Positions 9,259 to 17,188 of a DNA stretch of 64,000 nucleotides are shown one piece after another. The stretch is from the NCBI RefSeq assembly GCF_015223055.1, contig NZ_JADFBX010000011.1, forward strand, positions 62,001 to 126,000. Reading direction: 5' to 3'. The notes beneath the pieces were generated by a model that saw nothing but the letters and a program-made list of their open reading frames with translations, made no database searches and was not told where the DNA came from. This DNA comes from Pedobacter sp. MC2016-24. GTDB lineage: Bacteria; Bacteroidota; Bacteroidia; Sphingobacteriales; Sphingobacteriaceae. Both the position numbers and the translations under genes were made by a program. The stretch's first letter is position 1; every line of letters starts with the position of its first letter.

Positions 9259-9296
9259 TATGATTGGTTTTAGATACGCCGAAGTTAGGAAAAATA

Positions 9297-9304
9297 TAGA
9301 TTTG
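9297..9304 (+). promoter_or_regulatory. Putative -7 element of accD
   Basis: TAGATTTG (TAnnTTTG consensus), about 80 nt upstream of the preferred accD ATG in the gap divergent from the aldolase gene. No well-spaced TTG was found. Confidence 0.4.
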
Positions 9305-9386
9305 GCCAAATTAAAGTTATGCAAACTAGCGCAACGTGTTCTAATTTTTTTTCGTTTCTTTGTACTCGCATTTTTCAAGAAATAAC

Positions 9387-10232
9387 ATGGCTTGGTTTAA
9401 GAGAGAAAAAAAAGGCATTAGTACGCTAACAGAAGAAAAAAAAGAAGCTCCAGATGGCTTATGGAATAAATGTCCGAATTGTAAGAAGGCATTACACTCC
9501 GCCGATCAGGTAGAAAATAAATACGTTTGCCAATATTGTGACTATCATTTAAGGGTTGGCTCGAAAGAGTATTTTGAGGTCCTGTTTGACGACAATAAGT
9601 TTACTGAACTTTTCCCTAACCTGACTTCAGGTGATCCGTTGAAATTTACAGACAGCAAACCTTATACGGAGCGTTTGGTAGAGAGCATGGCTAAAACCGG
9701 CTTAAAAGACGCCATCAGAGCAGGTGTAGGTAAAATTGAAGGTGAAGACCTGGTGATTGCCTGTATGGACTTTAATTTCATTGGCGGATCAATGGGTTCG
9801 GTAGTTGGTGAAAAGATTGCCCGCTCTATTGATTATAGCATTAAACATAAAATCCCATTCCTGATGATTTCCAAATCTGGCGGTGCCCGGATGATGGAAG
9901 CTGCATTTTCATTGATGCAGATGGCCAAAACATCAGCCAAACTGGCTTTATTGAGCCAGGCTAAAATTCCATATATTTCTTTGCTGACAGATCCGACTAC
10001 GGGTGGTGTAACGGCTTCTTATGCCATGCTGGGCGACATTAACATCTCTGAGCCGGGCTCATTGATCGGTTTTGCTGGTCCGAGGGTAATTAAAGAAACG
10101 ATTAAAAAGGATTTGCCTAAGGGCTTCCAGACTGCAGAATTTGTTTTGGAGCACGGCTTCCTTGACTTTATTGTAGACCGCAGGGCGATGAAGGCTAAAC
10201 TGGCTTCATTCCTTAAAATGATGAAGAACTAA
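9387..10232 (+). CDS. accD: Acetyl-CoA carboxylase carboxyltransferase subunit beta
   Basis: Transfers the carboxyl group from carboxybiotin to acetyl-CoA, giving malonyl-CoA for fatty acid synthesis, as part of the AccA-AccD complex. The 281-residue protein begins MAWFKREKKG, a family-typical start, and has the N-terminal zinc ribbon with Cys29, Cys32, Cys48 and Cys51 (C-x2-C-x15-C-x2-C). The crotonase-like core shows FIGGSMGSVVGEKI and the oxyanion-hole region TDPTTGGVTASYA. ATG at 9387 is preferred over an in-frame ATG nine codons upstream. accA is not in the window. It ends tail to tail with the cysteine desulfurase gene, separated by a shared terminator. Confidence 0.97.
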   Translation: MAWFKREKKGISTLTEEKKEAPDGLWNKCPNCKKALHSADQVENKYVCQYCDYHLRVGSKEYFEVLFDDNKFTELFPNLTSGDPLKFTDSKPYTERLVESMAKTGLKDAIRAGVGKIEGEDLVIACMDFNFIGGSMGSVVGEKIARSIDYSIKHKIPFLMISKSGGARMMEAAFSLMQMAKTSAKLALLSQAKIPYISLLTDPTTGGVTASYAMLGDINISEPGSLIGFAGPRVIKETIKKDLPKGFQTAEFVLEHGFLDFIVDRRAMKAKLASFLKMMKN

Positions 10233-10267
10233 ATGATAAAGGCCTGCGATGAGCAGGCCTTTATCAT
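10233..10267. terminator. Bidirectional terminator between accD and cysteine desulfurase
   Basis: Perfect 15-bp stem (10233-10247 with 10253-10267) around a 5-nt loop, placed exactly between two convergent stops. The T-rich end of each arm is short. Confidence 0.8.
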
Positions 10268-10268
10268 G

Positions 10269-11417
10269 TTAAACCACTACATTCTTTTCAACAATATCTT
10301 TTACTTTCTCTACTACGTAATCCAATTCTGCTTTGGTATTGTATTTACTGAAGGAGAAACGGATGGAAGGACGGTTTGGATCTGCGCCGATACCGGTAAG
10401 CACATGCGAACCAATGTTTGAGCCGGAAGAACAGGCACTGCCACCAGATGCTGAAACGCCATTGATGTCGAGGTTGAACAACAACATATCTGCCATGTCC
10501 ATCTCCGGGAAAGACACATTCAGTACGGTATACAAACTTTTATCGGCATCGGTTTCCCCGTTAAAAGAAATCCCGGGTATTTCTGCCACAAGTTTTTCCT
10601 TCATATAGGTTTTCAATTCCTGAATGTGGTTCTGGTGCTGTTCCATTTCTGCGTAGGCAATTTCCAAAGCCTTCGCCAAACCAACAATACCATATACGTT
10701 TTCAGTACCGCCACGCATGTTTCTTTCCTGCGCGCCACCAAAAATCATCGGACTGATCTTGATGTTGTGGTTCACAAATAAGAAACCGACCCCTTTTGGC
10801 CCATGCAATTTATGTGCAGCACATACAATGAAATGCGCTTTGAGTTTACGTACATCGTGTACATAATGGCCCATCGTTTGTACGGTATCGCAATGGTAAA
10901 TGGCATCATAGGTTTCGCAAAGATCACCCACCCTTTCCAGATCTGTCAAGGTACCAAGTTCGTTATTGGCATGCATTAAGGAAACAAATGAACGTTCATT
11001 GTTTTTCAGCAGTTCTTCCAGATGATCGTAATCTACATTGCCTTTGCTGTCTATATTCACAAAACTGAGCTTATCAATTACCCCTTGCTTTAAGAGCATA
11101 TTTAAGGTATGCTCTACTGCATGGTGCTCTATTTTAGAGGTAATGGCATGTTTGATGTTATAGGCCGCAATACCGCAGCGAATGGCAGTATTGTCGGCCT
11201 CTGTACCTCCAGAGGTGAAAAACACCTCTGCCGGGGTAGCATTGAGCAATCCGGCAACTGTTTTTCTTGCTTTTTCAATCAGCGTACGAACCTCGCGACC
11301 CTGCGCGTGAATTGAAGATGGATTTCCGTAATAATTGCTCATTACGTTTACCATCTCCGCCATCACGTCTTGATCTAAAGGCGTGGTGGCGGCATTATCC
11401 AGATAAACCCGTTCCAT
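10269..11417 (-). CDS. Cysteine desulfurase (NifS/IscS family)
   Basis: PLP enzyme that removes sulfur from cysteine as a persulfide for Fe-S cluster, tRNA thiolation or cofactor synthesis. The 382-residue chain begins YLDNAATTPLD, the family signature. TSGGTEADN (PLP phosphate), EHHAVEHT, HCDTVQT and HKLHGPKG with the Schiff-base lysine (about residue 203) follow. The active-site loop is SGGSACSSGS with the catalytic cysteine near 328, the short-loop arrangement of the IscS/NifS group rather than SufS. It lies 22 nt downstream of the mutase gene on the same strand, so probably in one transcript. No iscU or sufE neighbour is present, so the pathway is left open. Confidence 0.93.
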   Translation of the reverse strand: MERVYLDNAATTPLDQDVMAEMVNVMSNYYGNPSSIHAQGREVRTLIEKARKTVAGLLNATPAEVFFTSGGTEADNTAIRCGIAAYNIKHAITSKIEHHAVEHTLNMLLKQGVIDKLSFVNIDSKGNVDYDHLEELLKNNERSFVSLMHANNELGTLTDLERVGDLCETYDAIYHCDTVQTMGHYVHDVRKLKAHFIVCAAHKLHGPKGVGFLFVNHNIKISPMIFGGAQERNMRGGTENVYGIVGLAKALEIAYAEMEQHQNHIQELKTYMKEKLVAEIPGISFNGETDADKSLYTVLNVSFPEMDMADMLLFNLDINGVSASGGSACSSGSNIGSHVLTGIGADPNRPSIRFSFSKYNTKAELDYVVEKVKDIVEKNVVV

Positions 11418-11439
11418 GTTAATAAGTTAGTTAGTTTTT

Positions 11440-12828
11440 TTAAGTCAGTTTTAATATTTCTTTGATGTCAGAAATGATCTTGGAAGCCAGATTTTCAGCT
11501 GCAGTTTCTGTACCTGCTTCGCTGTAAATGCGGATGATCGGTTCTGTATTTGACCGGCGCAAATGTACCCAGGACTGGTCGAATTCGATTTTCAGTCCAT
11601 CAATGGTACTGTTGGGCTGGTTTTTATACCTGTCCTGTACCTTGATCAGCAGGGCATCGATGTCCATTTCCGGGGTAAGTGTAATTTTATTTTTAGAAAT
11701 GTGATACTCGGGATAACTGCGGCGCAGGATCGAGATCGACTTTCCGTATTTGGCCAGGTGGGTTAAAAACAAAGCGATTCCAACCAATGCATCACGGCCG
11801 TAATGTAATTCAGGGTAAATGATCCCGCCATTACCTTCGCCTCCAATCACTGCATTTGTAGCTTTCATTTGATTCACTACATTCACCTCGCCTACTGCAG
11901 AAGCATTGTATACAGCACCTGCCTGTTCAGTCACATCGCGCAATGCACGGGTTGAGGACAAATTGGACACCGTATTTCCAGTTGTATTTTTCAGGATATA
12001 ATCGGCTACAGCCACCAGGGTATATTCTTCACCAAACATTTCTCCGTCTTCGCAAACGAAGCATAGGCGGTCAACATCCGGATCAACAACAATTCCAAGA
12101 TCTGCCTGCTTGCTCTGTACCACTTTAGCAATTTCAGTCAGGTTTTCCGGAAGCGGTTCCGGGTTATGTGGAAAATGGCCATCAGGCTCACAATACAATT
12201 CATATACGGTTTCTACACCCAATGCTCTTAATAAAGCCGGAACGAAAATACCACCGGTAGAATTTACACAGTCGATCGCTATTTTAAAGTTCGCCTTTTT
12301 AATGGCTTCAACATCTACCAGCGGTAAGGCCAGGATGATGTCAATGTGTTTTTGTAAGTAAGTATCGTTGCTGATTACTTTACCCAGACTATCCACATCA
12401 GCAAATTCAAACTCCGCACGCTCTGCAATATCCAGCACTTCTTTTCCATCTGCATCGCTGATAAATTCGCCTTTCTCGTTCAGTAATTTTAAGGCATTCC
12501 ATTGTTTTGGATTGTGGCTGGCTGTTAAAATGATACCACCACCGGCATTTTCCATCGGAACTGCAATTTCAACAGTTGGCGTGGTTGATAAACCAAGGTC
12601 GATCACTTCAATGCCAAGTCCCTGCAGAGTACCAATGACCAGGTTATTCACCATTTCACCAGAAATGCGCGCATCACGGCCCAGTACAATCTTTTTCAGG
12701 TTTGTTTTGTTAACTACCCACGAACCGTAGGCTGCAGTAAATTTTACAATGTCAATAGGCGTTAAACCATTGCCGGCAATGCCGCCTATGGTGCCTCTAA
12801 TTCCGGAGATCGATTTTATAAGTGTCAA
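11440..12828 (-). CDS. glmM: Phosphoglucosamine mutase / phosphohexomutase
   Basis: Alpha-D-phosphohexomutase of 462 residues, most likely GlmM, which converts glucosamine-6-phosphate to glucosamine-1-phosphate for UDP-GlcNAc, peptidoglycan and LPS. The four family landmarks are in order: TASHNPKQWNALK with the phosphoserine (about residue 103), the magnesium loop DPDVDRL, the sugar-binding loop GEGNGGI, and the phosphate-binding RRSNTEPIIRIY near the C-terminus. Substrate choice between phosphoglucosamine and phosphomannose cannot be settled from motifs alone. GEGNGG instead of GEQSGH is a Bacteroidota trait in my recollection. The start is preceded at 22 nt by a -7 element. Confidence 0.88.
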   Translation of the reverse strand: MTLIKSISGIRGTIGGIAGNGLTPIDIVKFTAAYGSWVVNKTNLKKIVLGRDARISGEMVNNLVIGTLQGLGIEVIDLGLSTTPTVEIAVPMENAGGGIILTASHNPKQWNALKLLNEKGEFISDADGKEVLDIAERAEFEFADVDSLGKVISNDTYLQKHIDIILALPLVDVEAIKKANFKIAIDCVNSTGGIFVPALLRALGVETVYELYCEPDGHFPHNPEPLPENLTEIAKVVQSKQADLGIVVDPDVDRLCFVCEDGEMFGEEYTLVAVADYILKNTTGNTVSNLSSTRALRDVTEQAGAVYNASAVGEVNVVNQMKATNAVIGGEGNGGIIYPELHYGRDALVGIALFLTHLAKYGKSISILRRSYPEYHISKNKITLTPEMDIDALLIKVQDRYKNQPNSTIDGLKIEFDQSWVHLRRSNTEPIIRIYSEAGTETAAENLASKIISDIKEILKLT

Positions 12829-12850
12829 GTTGCTGAGTTTTTTCTTTTTT

Positions 12851-12858
12851 CAAAATTA
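12851..12858 (-). promoter_or_regulatory. Putative -7 element of the glmM-cysteine desulfurase operon
   Basis: On the minus strand the sequence reads TAATTTTG (TAnnTTTG), 22 nt upstream of the glmM ATG. Confidence 0.45.
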
Positions 12859-12965
12859 AGAAAAATCGGCGAATGCTTTAGCTTAACTTATACGCATTAT
12901 GTCATTTGATGGGCAGATTTTTCACACACAAACTAAATAATCCTGTCGGTTGCATGGCAAATAAC

Positions 12966-12973
12966 TATATTTG
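12966..12973 (+). promoter_or_regulatory. Putative -7 element of the methyltransferase-PAP2-ZIP operon
   Basis: TATATTTG (TAnnTTTG) 30 nt upstream of the ATG at 13004. Its position argues against the longer frame that starts at 12971, inside the element. Confidence 0.5.
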
Positions 12974-13003
12974 TCTTTTTCTAAACATCAAAATACCGGC
13001 TTT

Positions 13004-13735
13004 ATGCAGCGCAAATGGTTTCAATATTGGTTCAATTCTCCTTATTACCATATTTTATACAGTCAACGTAATGATGCTGAAGCAGAGTTCTTAATCGATA
13101 ATTTATCGGCTTATTTAAAACCTGCGGCGCATTCCAAAATACTGGATATTGCCTGTGGCCGTGGCCGTCATTCCATTTACCTGAATAAGAAGGGATACGA
13201 TGTAACCGGGATTGACCTGTCTGAGCAAAGTATCAAATTTGCGCAGCAATTTGAGCAAAAACACCTGCATTTTTATGTACATGACATGCGGAAGCTGTGT
13301 TATATCAATTACTTTGACATTGCGATGAACCTGTTTACCAGTTTTGGCTATTTTGATACGGAAAAGGATCATGTAAATGCTTTAAAATCATTCCGCAAAA
13401 GCATTAAAGACGATGGTACGGTAGTCATTGACTATTTCAATACAGAGAAAATCCTGAAGAACCTGACGCATAAGGAGACGAAAGTGGTCGATGGCATAGA
13501 GTTTCATCTGAATAAATTTGTGTCGGAGGGTAAGATCATCAAGCACATTAATTTTGAGCACCGGGACAAAAGCTTCGCATTTGAAGAGCGTGTCCAGGCT
13601 TTTAGCCGCGCTGATTTTGAACGGATGCTGGAGAAAAGCGGTTTGCGGATCGAGGCTATGTTTGGCAGTTACGGACTGGAGCCATTTGACGAGATCAAAT
13701 CTGACCGGCTAATTTTAATCTGCAAAAAAGTATGA
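13004..13735 (+). CDS. Class I SAM-dependent methyltransferase
   Basis: Cytosolic Rossmann-fold methyltransferase of 243 residues with unknown substrate. Motif I is ILDIACGRGRHSIYLN (about residues 47-60), followed by an acidic residue at the end of strand 2 (VTGIDLSEQ) that binds the SAM ribose, and motif FDIAMNLFTSFGYF after strand 4. The N-terminus MQRKWFQYWFNSPYYHILY is a recurrent leader in Bacteroidota relatives. The start at 13004 is chosen over 13 codons of extra frame because of the -7 element at 12966. The stop overlaps the ATG of the next gene (ATGA). Confidence 0.87.
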   Translation: MQRKWFQYWFNSPYYHILYSQRNDAEAEFLIDNLSAYLKPAAHSKILDIACGRGRHSIYLNKKGYDVTGIDLSEQSIKFAQQFEQKHLHFYVHDMRKLCYINYFDIAMNLFTSFGYFDTEKDHVNALKSFRKSIKDDGTVVIDYFNTEKILKNLTHKETKVVDGIEFHLNKFVSEGKIIKHINFEHRDKSFAFEERVQAFSRADFERMLEKSGLRIEAMFGSYGLEPFDEIKSDRLILICKKV

Positions 13736-14295
13736 TCGAAAGCTTACAGCAATTTGATGTTGAACTCTTTCTAAAAATACATAGAGGGCTGTCTAATCCG
13801 TTTTTTGACTGGCTGCTGCCATTGATGCGGAATCGTTTTTTCTGGTCGCCGTTATACCTTTTTATCTTCGTTTTCTGTTTCGTAGAATACAAGAAAAAAG
13901 GCGGGTATATCATCGGCATGTTGCTGGTCACTTTTGCCATGGGCGATTTGATCGCGTCGAGGGTGATCAAGCCCCTGGTTGCACGTCTCAGGCCTTGTAA
14001 CGAACCAACACTGATCCATGACATCATACACCGGGTACCTTGCGGAAGTGGCTATAGTTTTCCATCAGCACATGCCACCAACCATTTTGCCATTGCTGTT
14101 TTTCTGATCTTCGTTTTTTACGATAAATGGAAGCCTGTTTTACCCCTTGGTCTGTTCTGGGCATTCATCATTTCATTTTCTCAAATTTATGTAGGGGTCC
14201 ACTACCCTATTGACACCATGGTGGGTGCCGTACTGGGCACGACAATTGGCTTGATCACTGCCAGGATATATAAAACACTTCAACCGCAATTATAA
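13732..14295 (+). CDS. PAP2 family membrane phosphatase
   Basis: Integral membrane acid phosphatase of the PAP2 superfamily, 187 residues with about five to six helices. Undecaprenyl-diphosphate or other lipid-phosphate hydrolysis is likely, but the substrate is not shown. The three-part phosphatase signature is visible: KPLVARLRP (K-x6-RP), SFPSAHATNH (PSGH variant with the catalytic His) and SQIYVGVHYPIDTMVGA (SR-x5-H-x3-D type, with Gln where Arg is usual). The gene overlaps its upstream neighbour by ATGA and its downstream neighbour by TAATG, so all three are translationally linked. Confidence 0.9.
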   Translation: MIESLQQFDVELFLKIHRGLSNPFFDWLLPLMRNRFFWSPLYLFIFVFCFVEYKKKGGYIIGMLLVTFAMGDLIASRVIKPLVARLRPCNEPTLIHDIIHRVPCGSGYSFPSAHATNHFAIAVFLIFVFYDKWKPVLPLGLFWAFIISFSQIYVGVHYPIDTMVGAVLGTTIGLITARIYKTLQPQL

Positions 14296-15035
14296 TGGAA
14301 ATCTGGAAATTGCTCATTTTATTCTTTAGCGCTTTTTTAGGTGGTTCGGCCATCTTTCTGGTTAAAAGTGATAAATCACAGCTCTTAAAATTAATTTTAT
14401 CTTTTAGCGGGGCATATTTATTTGCCATCACCGTATTGCACCTGATTCCGGATGCGTACAGCGGTACAGACAGCCGTGAAATTGGCATTTATATCCTGAT
14501 TGGTTTCCTGTTGCAGATTTTTCTGGAGCAATTTTCTGAAGGTGTGGAACACGGGCATATCCATAAGCACGACGACAAGCATTTGTTTCCTTATGGAATT
14601 ATGATCAGTTTATGTCTGCATGCTTTTTTAGAAGGCATGCCTTTGGCCAAAGATCAGCACAACGCTTTAATTTTCGGGATTTCCTTACACCACATTCCAG
14701 CCGCCTTTGCACTGGCCAGTATCCTGCTTCAGAGTCATTTTAAACGCAGCAGCATTTTGTTTTATATTGGCGTATTTGCCATTATGGCGCCATTGGGTTT
14801 TTGCGTGAGTTATGGCATCAGCAATGGCAGCATTGGTGGTGTAGAAGCTTATTTCAACAAAATGATGGGTATCGTGATCGGTATATTCTTACACATCTCT
14901 ACCACGATTTTGTTTGAATCCGGTGTAGATCATAAAGTGAGCAAGCGTAAAATGATTGCGGTAATTGCCGGTGTTGCCATTGCCTTAATTGGTTATTATA
15001 CTTCCGGACACAGCCATGAAGTGCATGTGCATTAG
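14295..15035 (+). CDS. ZIP family metal transporter
   Basis: Inner-membrane divalent metal (probably zinc) transporter of 246 residues with about eight predicted helices. The His-rich cytoplasmic loop GHIHKHDDKH (about residues 90-100) and a His-rich tail (SGHSHEVHVH) are typical. Metal-site helices are represented by LCLHAFLEGMPLA and SLHHIPAAFALA, matching the HxxxEG and HxxP..A motifs of helices IV and V. The ATG overlaps the stop of the PAP2 gene by one base. The 3' end overlaps the convergent marR-like gene by four bases. Confidence 0.92.
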   Translation: MEIWKLLILFFSAFLGGSAIFLVKSDKSQLLKLILSFSGAYLFAITVLHLIPDAYSGTDSREIGIYILIGFLLQIFLEQFSEGVEHGHIHKHDDKHLFPYGIMISLCLHAFLEGMPLAKDQHNALIFGISLHHIPAAFALASILLQSHFKRSSILFYIGVFAIMAPLGFCVSYGISNGSIGGVEAYFNKMMGIVIGIFLHISTTILFESGVDHKVSKRKMIAVIAGVAIALIGYYTSGHSHEVHVH

Positions 15036-15484
15036 CCACGCATTTTATCAAGCAGCTCATTCAATTGCCCGGCTTCTTCTTCAGTGAGGTTAGCCGATAC
15101 CATGGCCGATAAGTCTAACTCCTGGTCCATTTGATCCAGCAATTCCAATCCTTTGCTGCTGATGATGATGTCTACTGCACGCTTATCCGCAGGGTTTATT
15201 TTTTTGATGACCAGGCCTTTTTGAACCAGGCGATCCACAATACGTGAGGCATCACACATTTTATCCAGCATCCTTGATTTCAACAGGTTAATGGTAGCTG
15301 GTACAGGATGTTGTCCCCTTAAAATTCTTAATATATTAAATTGTTGATTGGTAATATCATAGGGTGCAAGGATTTGTTTGATTTGTTCATTGCACCAGCC
15401 CGAGCTAAACACCACATTGACCACAGCTTGCTGAAATACACTTTCGAAGCCTGAGATTTTAATTTCTTTTTGCAACTGCATCAT
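15032..15484 (-). CDS. MarR family transcriptional regulator
   Basis: Winged-helix DNA-binding dimer of 150 residues. The MarR core is visible: helix with YDITNQQFNILRIL, recognition region LKSRMLDKMCDASRIVDRLVQKGLV, and wing KINPADKRAVDIIIS with the conserved Asp-Arg pair. The N-terminal 40 residues form the dimerisation helix. It is the last gene of a minus-strand chain and starts by an ATGA overlap with the small DUF5522-like gene. No signal molecule can be inferred. ATG at 15484 and the next codon (also ATG) are equally possible starts. Confidence 0.88.
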   Translation of the reverse strand: MMQLQKEIKISGFESVFQQAVVNVVFSSGWCNEQIKQILAPYDITNQQFNILRILRGQHPVPATINLLKSRMLDKMCDASRIVDRLVQKGLVIKKINPADKRAVDIIISSKGLELLDQMDQELDLSAMVSANLTEEEAGQLNELLDKMRG

Positions 15485-15654
15485 CCATTCTCTTTGTTAT
15501 CGTCCTTATCTGTATCCCCTGGCTTTTTTCGTCCATAACCCCAGGGACAGTGTTTACATTTATTTTTACAGCAGGAACCCCGTTTCAGATGGTACTCCCT
15601 GGTAAAAACCATGAATCCATCTTCGTTGAAATAGTAGTCTACGCCTTCTTCCAT
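15481..15654 (-). CDS. Small Cys-rich DUF5522-like protein
   Basis: A 57-residue protein encoded between the MBL exonuclease and the MarR regulator. It begins MEEGVDYYFNEDGFMVFTRE and carries RGSCCKNKCKHCPWGY, with a CC-x3-C-x2-C cluster followed by an aromatic/Gly segment. This is the pattern of the small DUF5522 family, whose function is unknown. Its ATG overlaps the upstream TGA by one base and its TGA overlaps the marR ATG by four, so translation is coupled on both sides. The four clustered cysteines could bind a metal, which is inference. The tail is charged and Asp/Lys-rich. Confidence 0.85.
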   Translation of the reverse strand: MEEGVDYYFNEDGFMVFTREYHLKRGSCCKNKCKHCPWGYGRKKPGDTDKDDNKENG

Positions 15655-16595
15655 CAGCTTAGCAATTTAACGACCAAACTTTTTTCGAAATGATTTTTCA
15701 GCTGCAGTCCGTCGCCATGATTGGTCCAGACCTGGCTGGGATTTACATTTTTTACCGTAAGCAAAATGTCATTCCAGTCGGCATGATCGGATACATACAA
15801 CTGGATTTCATTGTTATTTTGCAGGTGTTTCCATCCCGTAGCAAAGATCCGGATTACATTAATGGCCTTAAAATAACTTCTGTAGACCATTGGCGGCACC
15901 ATATAGATCATATTGGCGGGGTTATTCTTCATGACTTTACGATCGTAAACCTCGTACCTGCCCATATTGATTCCCATTTGCTCATAGATTTTAACGAAAG
16001 GAACCATACTGTGGTGCAGCAATATCCTTTTTTCAGTACAATGTGCATTGATCAGCGCAATTAAACGCTGACATTTACCCAAAGCATAAGCCCCCAGCAT
16101 GATATTGGTTTGCGTGGTATTGAGCTTTAAGATCTCGGTTTCTGCATCTGGGTGTTGTGTAGCAGGATCGGCAAAGGTTGTCTCTGTAATCAGGACATCG
16201 GCCTGTGCAAATTCAATCGGTTCGCAGGTATCGTCAGGTTGCAACTTATAATCTCCCGTATACAGGTATTTTACGCCCGCATACTCCATTAAAACCTGCG
16301 CAGAGCCGAGGATATGTCCGGCAGAGATGAAAGTGATCTTAACGCCATTTAAATTGAAAGTTTCATGATAGGTTTTCAGGAAAAACTCCCCACCGGCAAA
16401 TTTCCGGTAGCGGTGTTTCATGAACAAGGCGGTAGCTTCGGTACAATATACGTTTAAGTTGCCTCCAATGGCATGATCGCCATGGGCATGAGAAATTACG
16501 GCATGTTTAACAGGCTCTTTTGGGTCGAGGTAAAAATCACCGTAGCTGCAAAACAGTCCGGTTTTGTTCAGTATTATAAAGTCGTCTAATATCAT
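15654..16595 (-). CDS. MBL-fold exonuclease-like protein (ligase-associated exonuclease type)
   Basis: Metallo-beta-lactamase-fold nuclease, probably acting on DNA or RNA ends, 313 residues. The metal motif HAHGDH (about residues 37-42) is followed by GHILGSAQVLMEY and YTGDYK, the classic arrangement of the mRNA 3'-processing/CPSF-like branch. YVSDHADW near residue 270 and WTNHGDG at the end supply the remaining ligands. The overall pattern matches the ligase-associated DNA exonuclease family (YSH-like), but no ATP-dependent ligase or Lhr helicase gene is nearby. It overlaps coaE by four bases upstream and the small DUF5522-like gene by one base downstream. Confidence 0.85.
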   Translation of the reverse strand: MILDDFIILNKTGLFCSYGDFYLDPKEPVKHAVISHAHGDHAIGGNLNVYCTEATALFMKHRYRKFAGGEFFLKTYHETFNLNGVKITFISAGHILGSAQVLMEYAGVKYLYTGDYKLQPDDTCEPIEFAQADVLITETTFADPATQHPDAETEILKLNTTQTNIMLGAYALGKCQRLIALINAHCTEKRILLHHSMVPFVKIYEQMGINMGRYEVYDRKVMKNNPANMIYMVPPMVYRSYFKAINVIRIFATGWKHLQNNNEIQLYVSDHADWNDILLTVKNVNPSQVWTNHGDGLQLKNHFEKSLVVKLLS

Positions 16596-17188
16596 ATGGT
16601 TGTGTTTAGAAATTGCTGATGCAATTTCAGAACCTGCGCGATTAAGGAATCGGTTTCGTTGTTGTAGATGAGGTGATCTGCCATTTTCATTTTTTGCTCG
16701 TCGGAAAGTTGTTTATCCATCCGGGCCCTGACTTGTGCTTCAGAGACACCATCACGCGCCATTACGCGCTGTAAGCGCGTTTCTATTGGTGCAATGACCA
16801 ATACGGTCTGGTCACACATTTTATAGGAATCGCTTTCAAATAAAAGCGCAGCCTCTTTGAGGGTATAGGGAACGGTATCAGGTACCTGTTGAATCCAGGA
16901 ATCAAAGGCCCTGAAAACAGCGGGATGTACCAGACCATTCAATTTCTCCAGTTCTAAGGCATTGTTGAATACAATGCCAGCGATGTGTTTGTTGTTGAGT
17001 GTACCATCGGCCAAATAGCTATCCTCACCGAAGGCTTGTTTTACACCAGCAACCAGGATTGGATCGGTCACCATAATCTGTTTGGCTACGGTATCGGCGT
17101 AAAAGACCGGAATACCAAGTGTTTCAAATATTCTGCAGACCGTAGTTTTACCACTACCGATGCCTCCTGTAATTCCTATCTTAAGCAT
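16592..17188 (-). CDS. coaE: Dephospho-CoA kinase
   Basis: Last step of coenzyme A synthesis: ATP-dependent phosphorylation of the 3'-hydroxyl of dephospho-CoA. The 198-residue P-loop kinase begins MLKIGITGGIGSGKTTVCRIF (Walker A at about residues 7-15). FYADTVAKQIM supplies the conserved Asp, and MARDGVSEAQVRARMDKQLSDE is the CoA-binding/lid region with conserved arginines. ATG at 17188 is preferred over an 18-codon upstream extension. It overlaps the ybbR stop (TAATG), placing it in the ybbR-coaE-exonuclease-DUF5522-marR chain. Confidence 0.95.
   Translation of the reverse strand: MLKIGITGGIGSGKTTVCRIFETLGIPVFYADTVAKQIMVTDPILVAGVKQAFGEDSYLADGTLNNKHIAGIVFNNALELEKLNGLVHPAVFRAFDSWIQQVPDTVPYTLKEAALLFESDSYKMCDQTVLVIAPIETRLQRVMARDGVSEAQVRARMDKQLSDEQKMKMADHLIYNNETDSLIAQVLKLHQQFLNTTI

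Noticed and set aside
9259..9378. N-terminal 40-residue extension of the aldolase
   Set aside because: The extension is not family-like, reaches the divergent accD start region, and the protein from ATG 9258 has exactly the length of E. coli FbaA.
12906..13094. Small plus-strand frame upstream of the methyltransferase
   Set aside because: It overlaps the promoter element and the first 30 codons of the methyltransferase in another frame and has no family resemblance.
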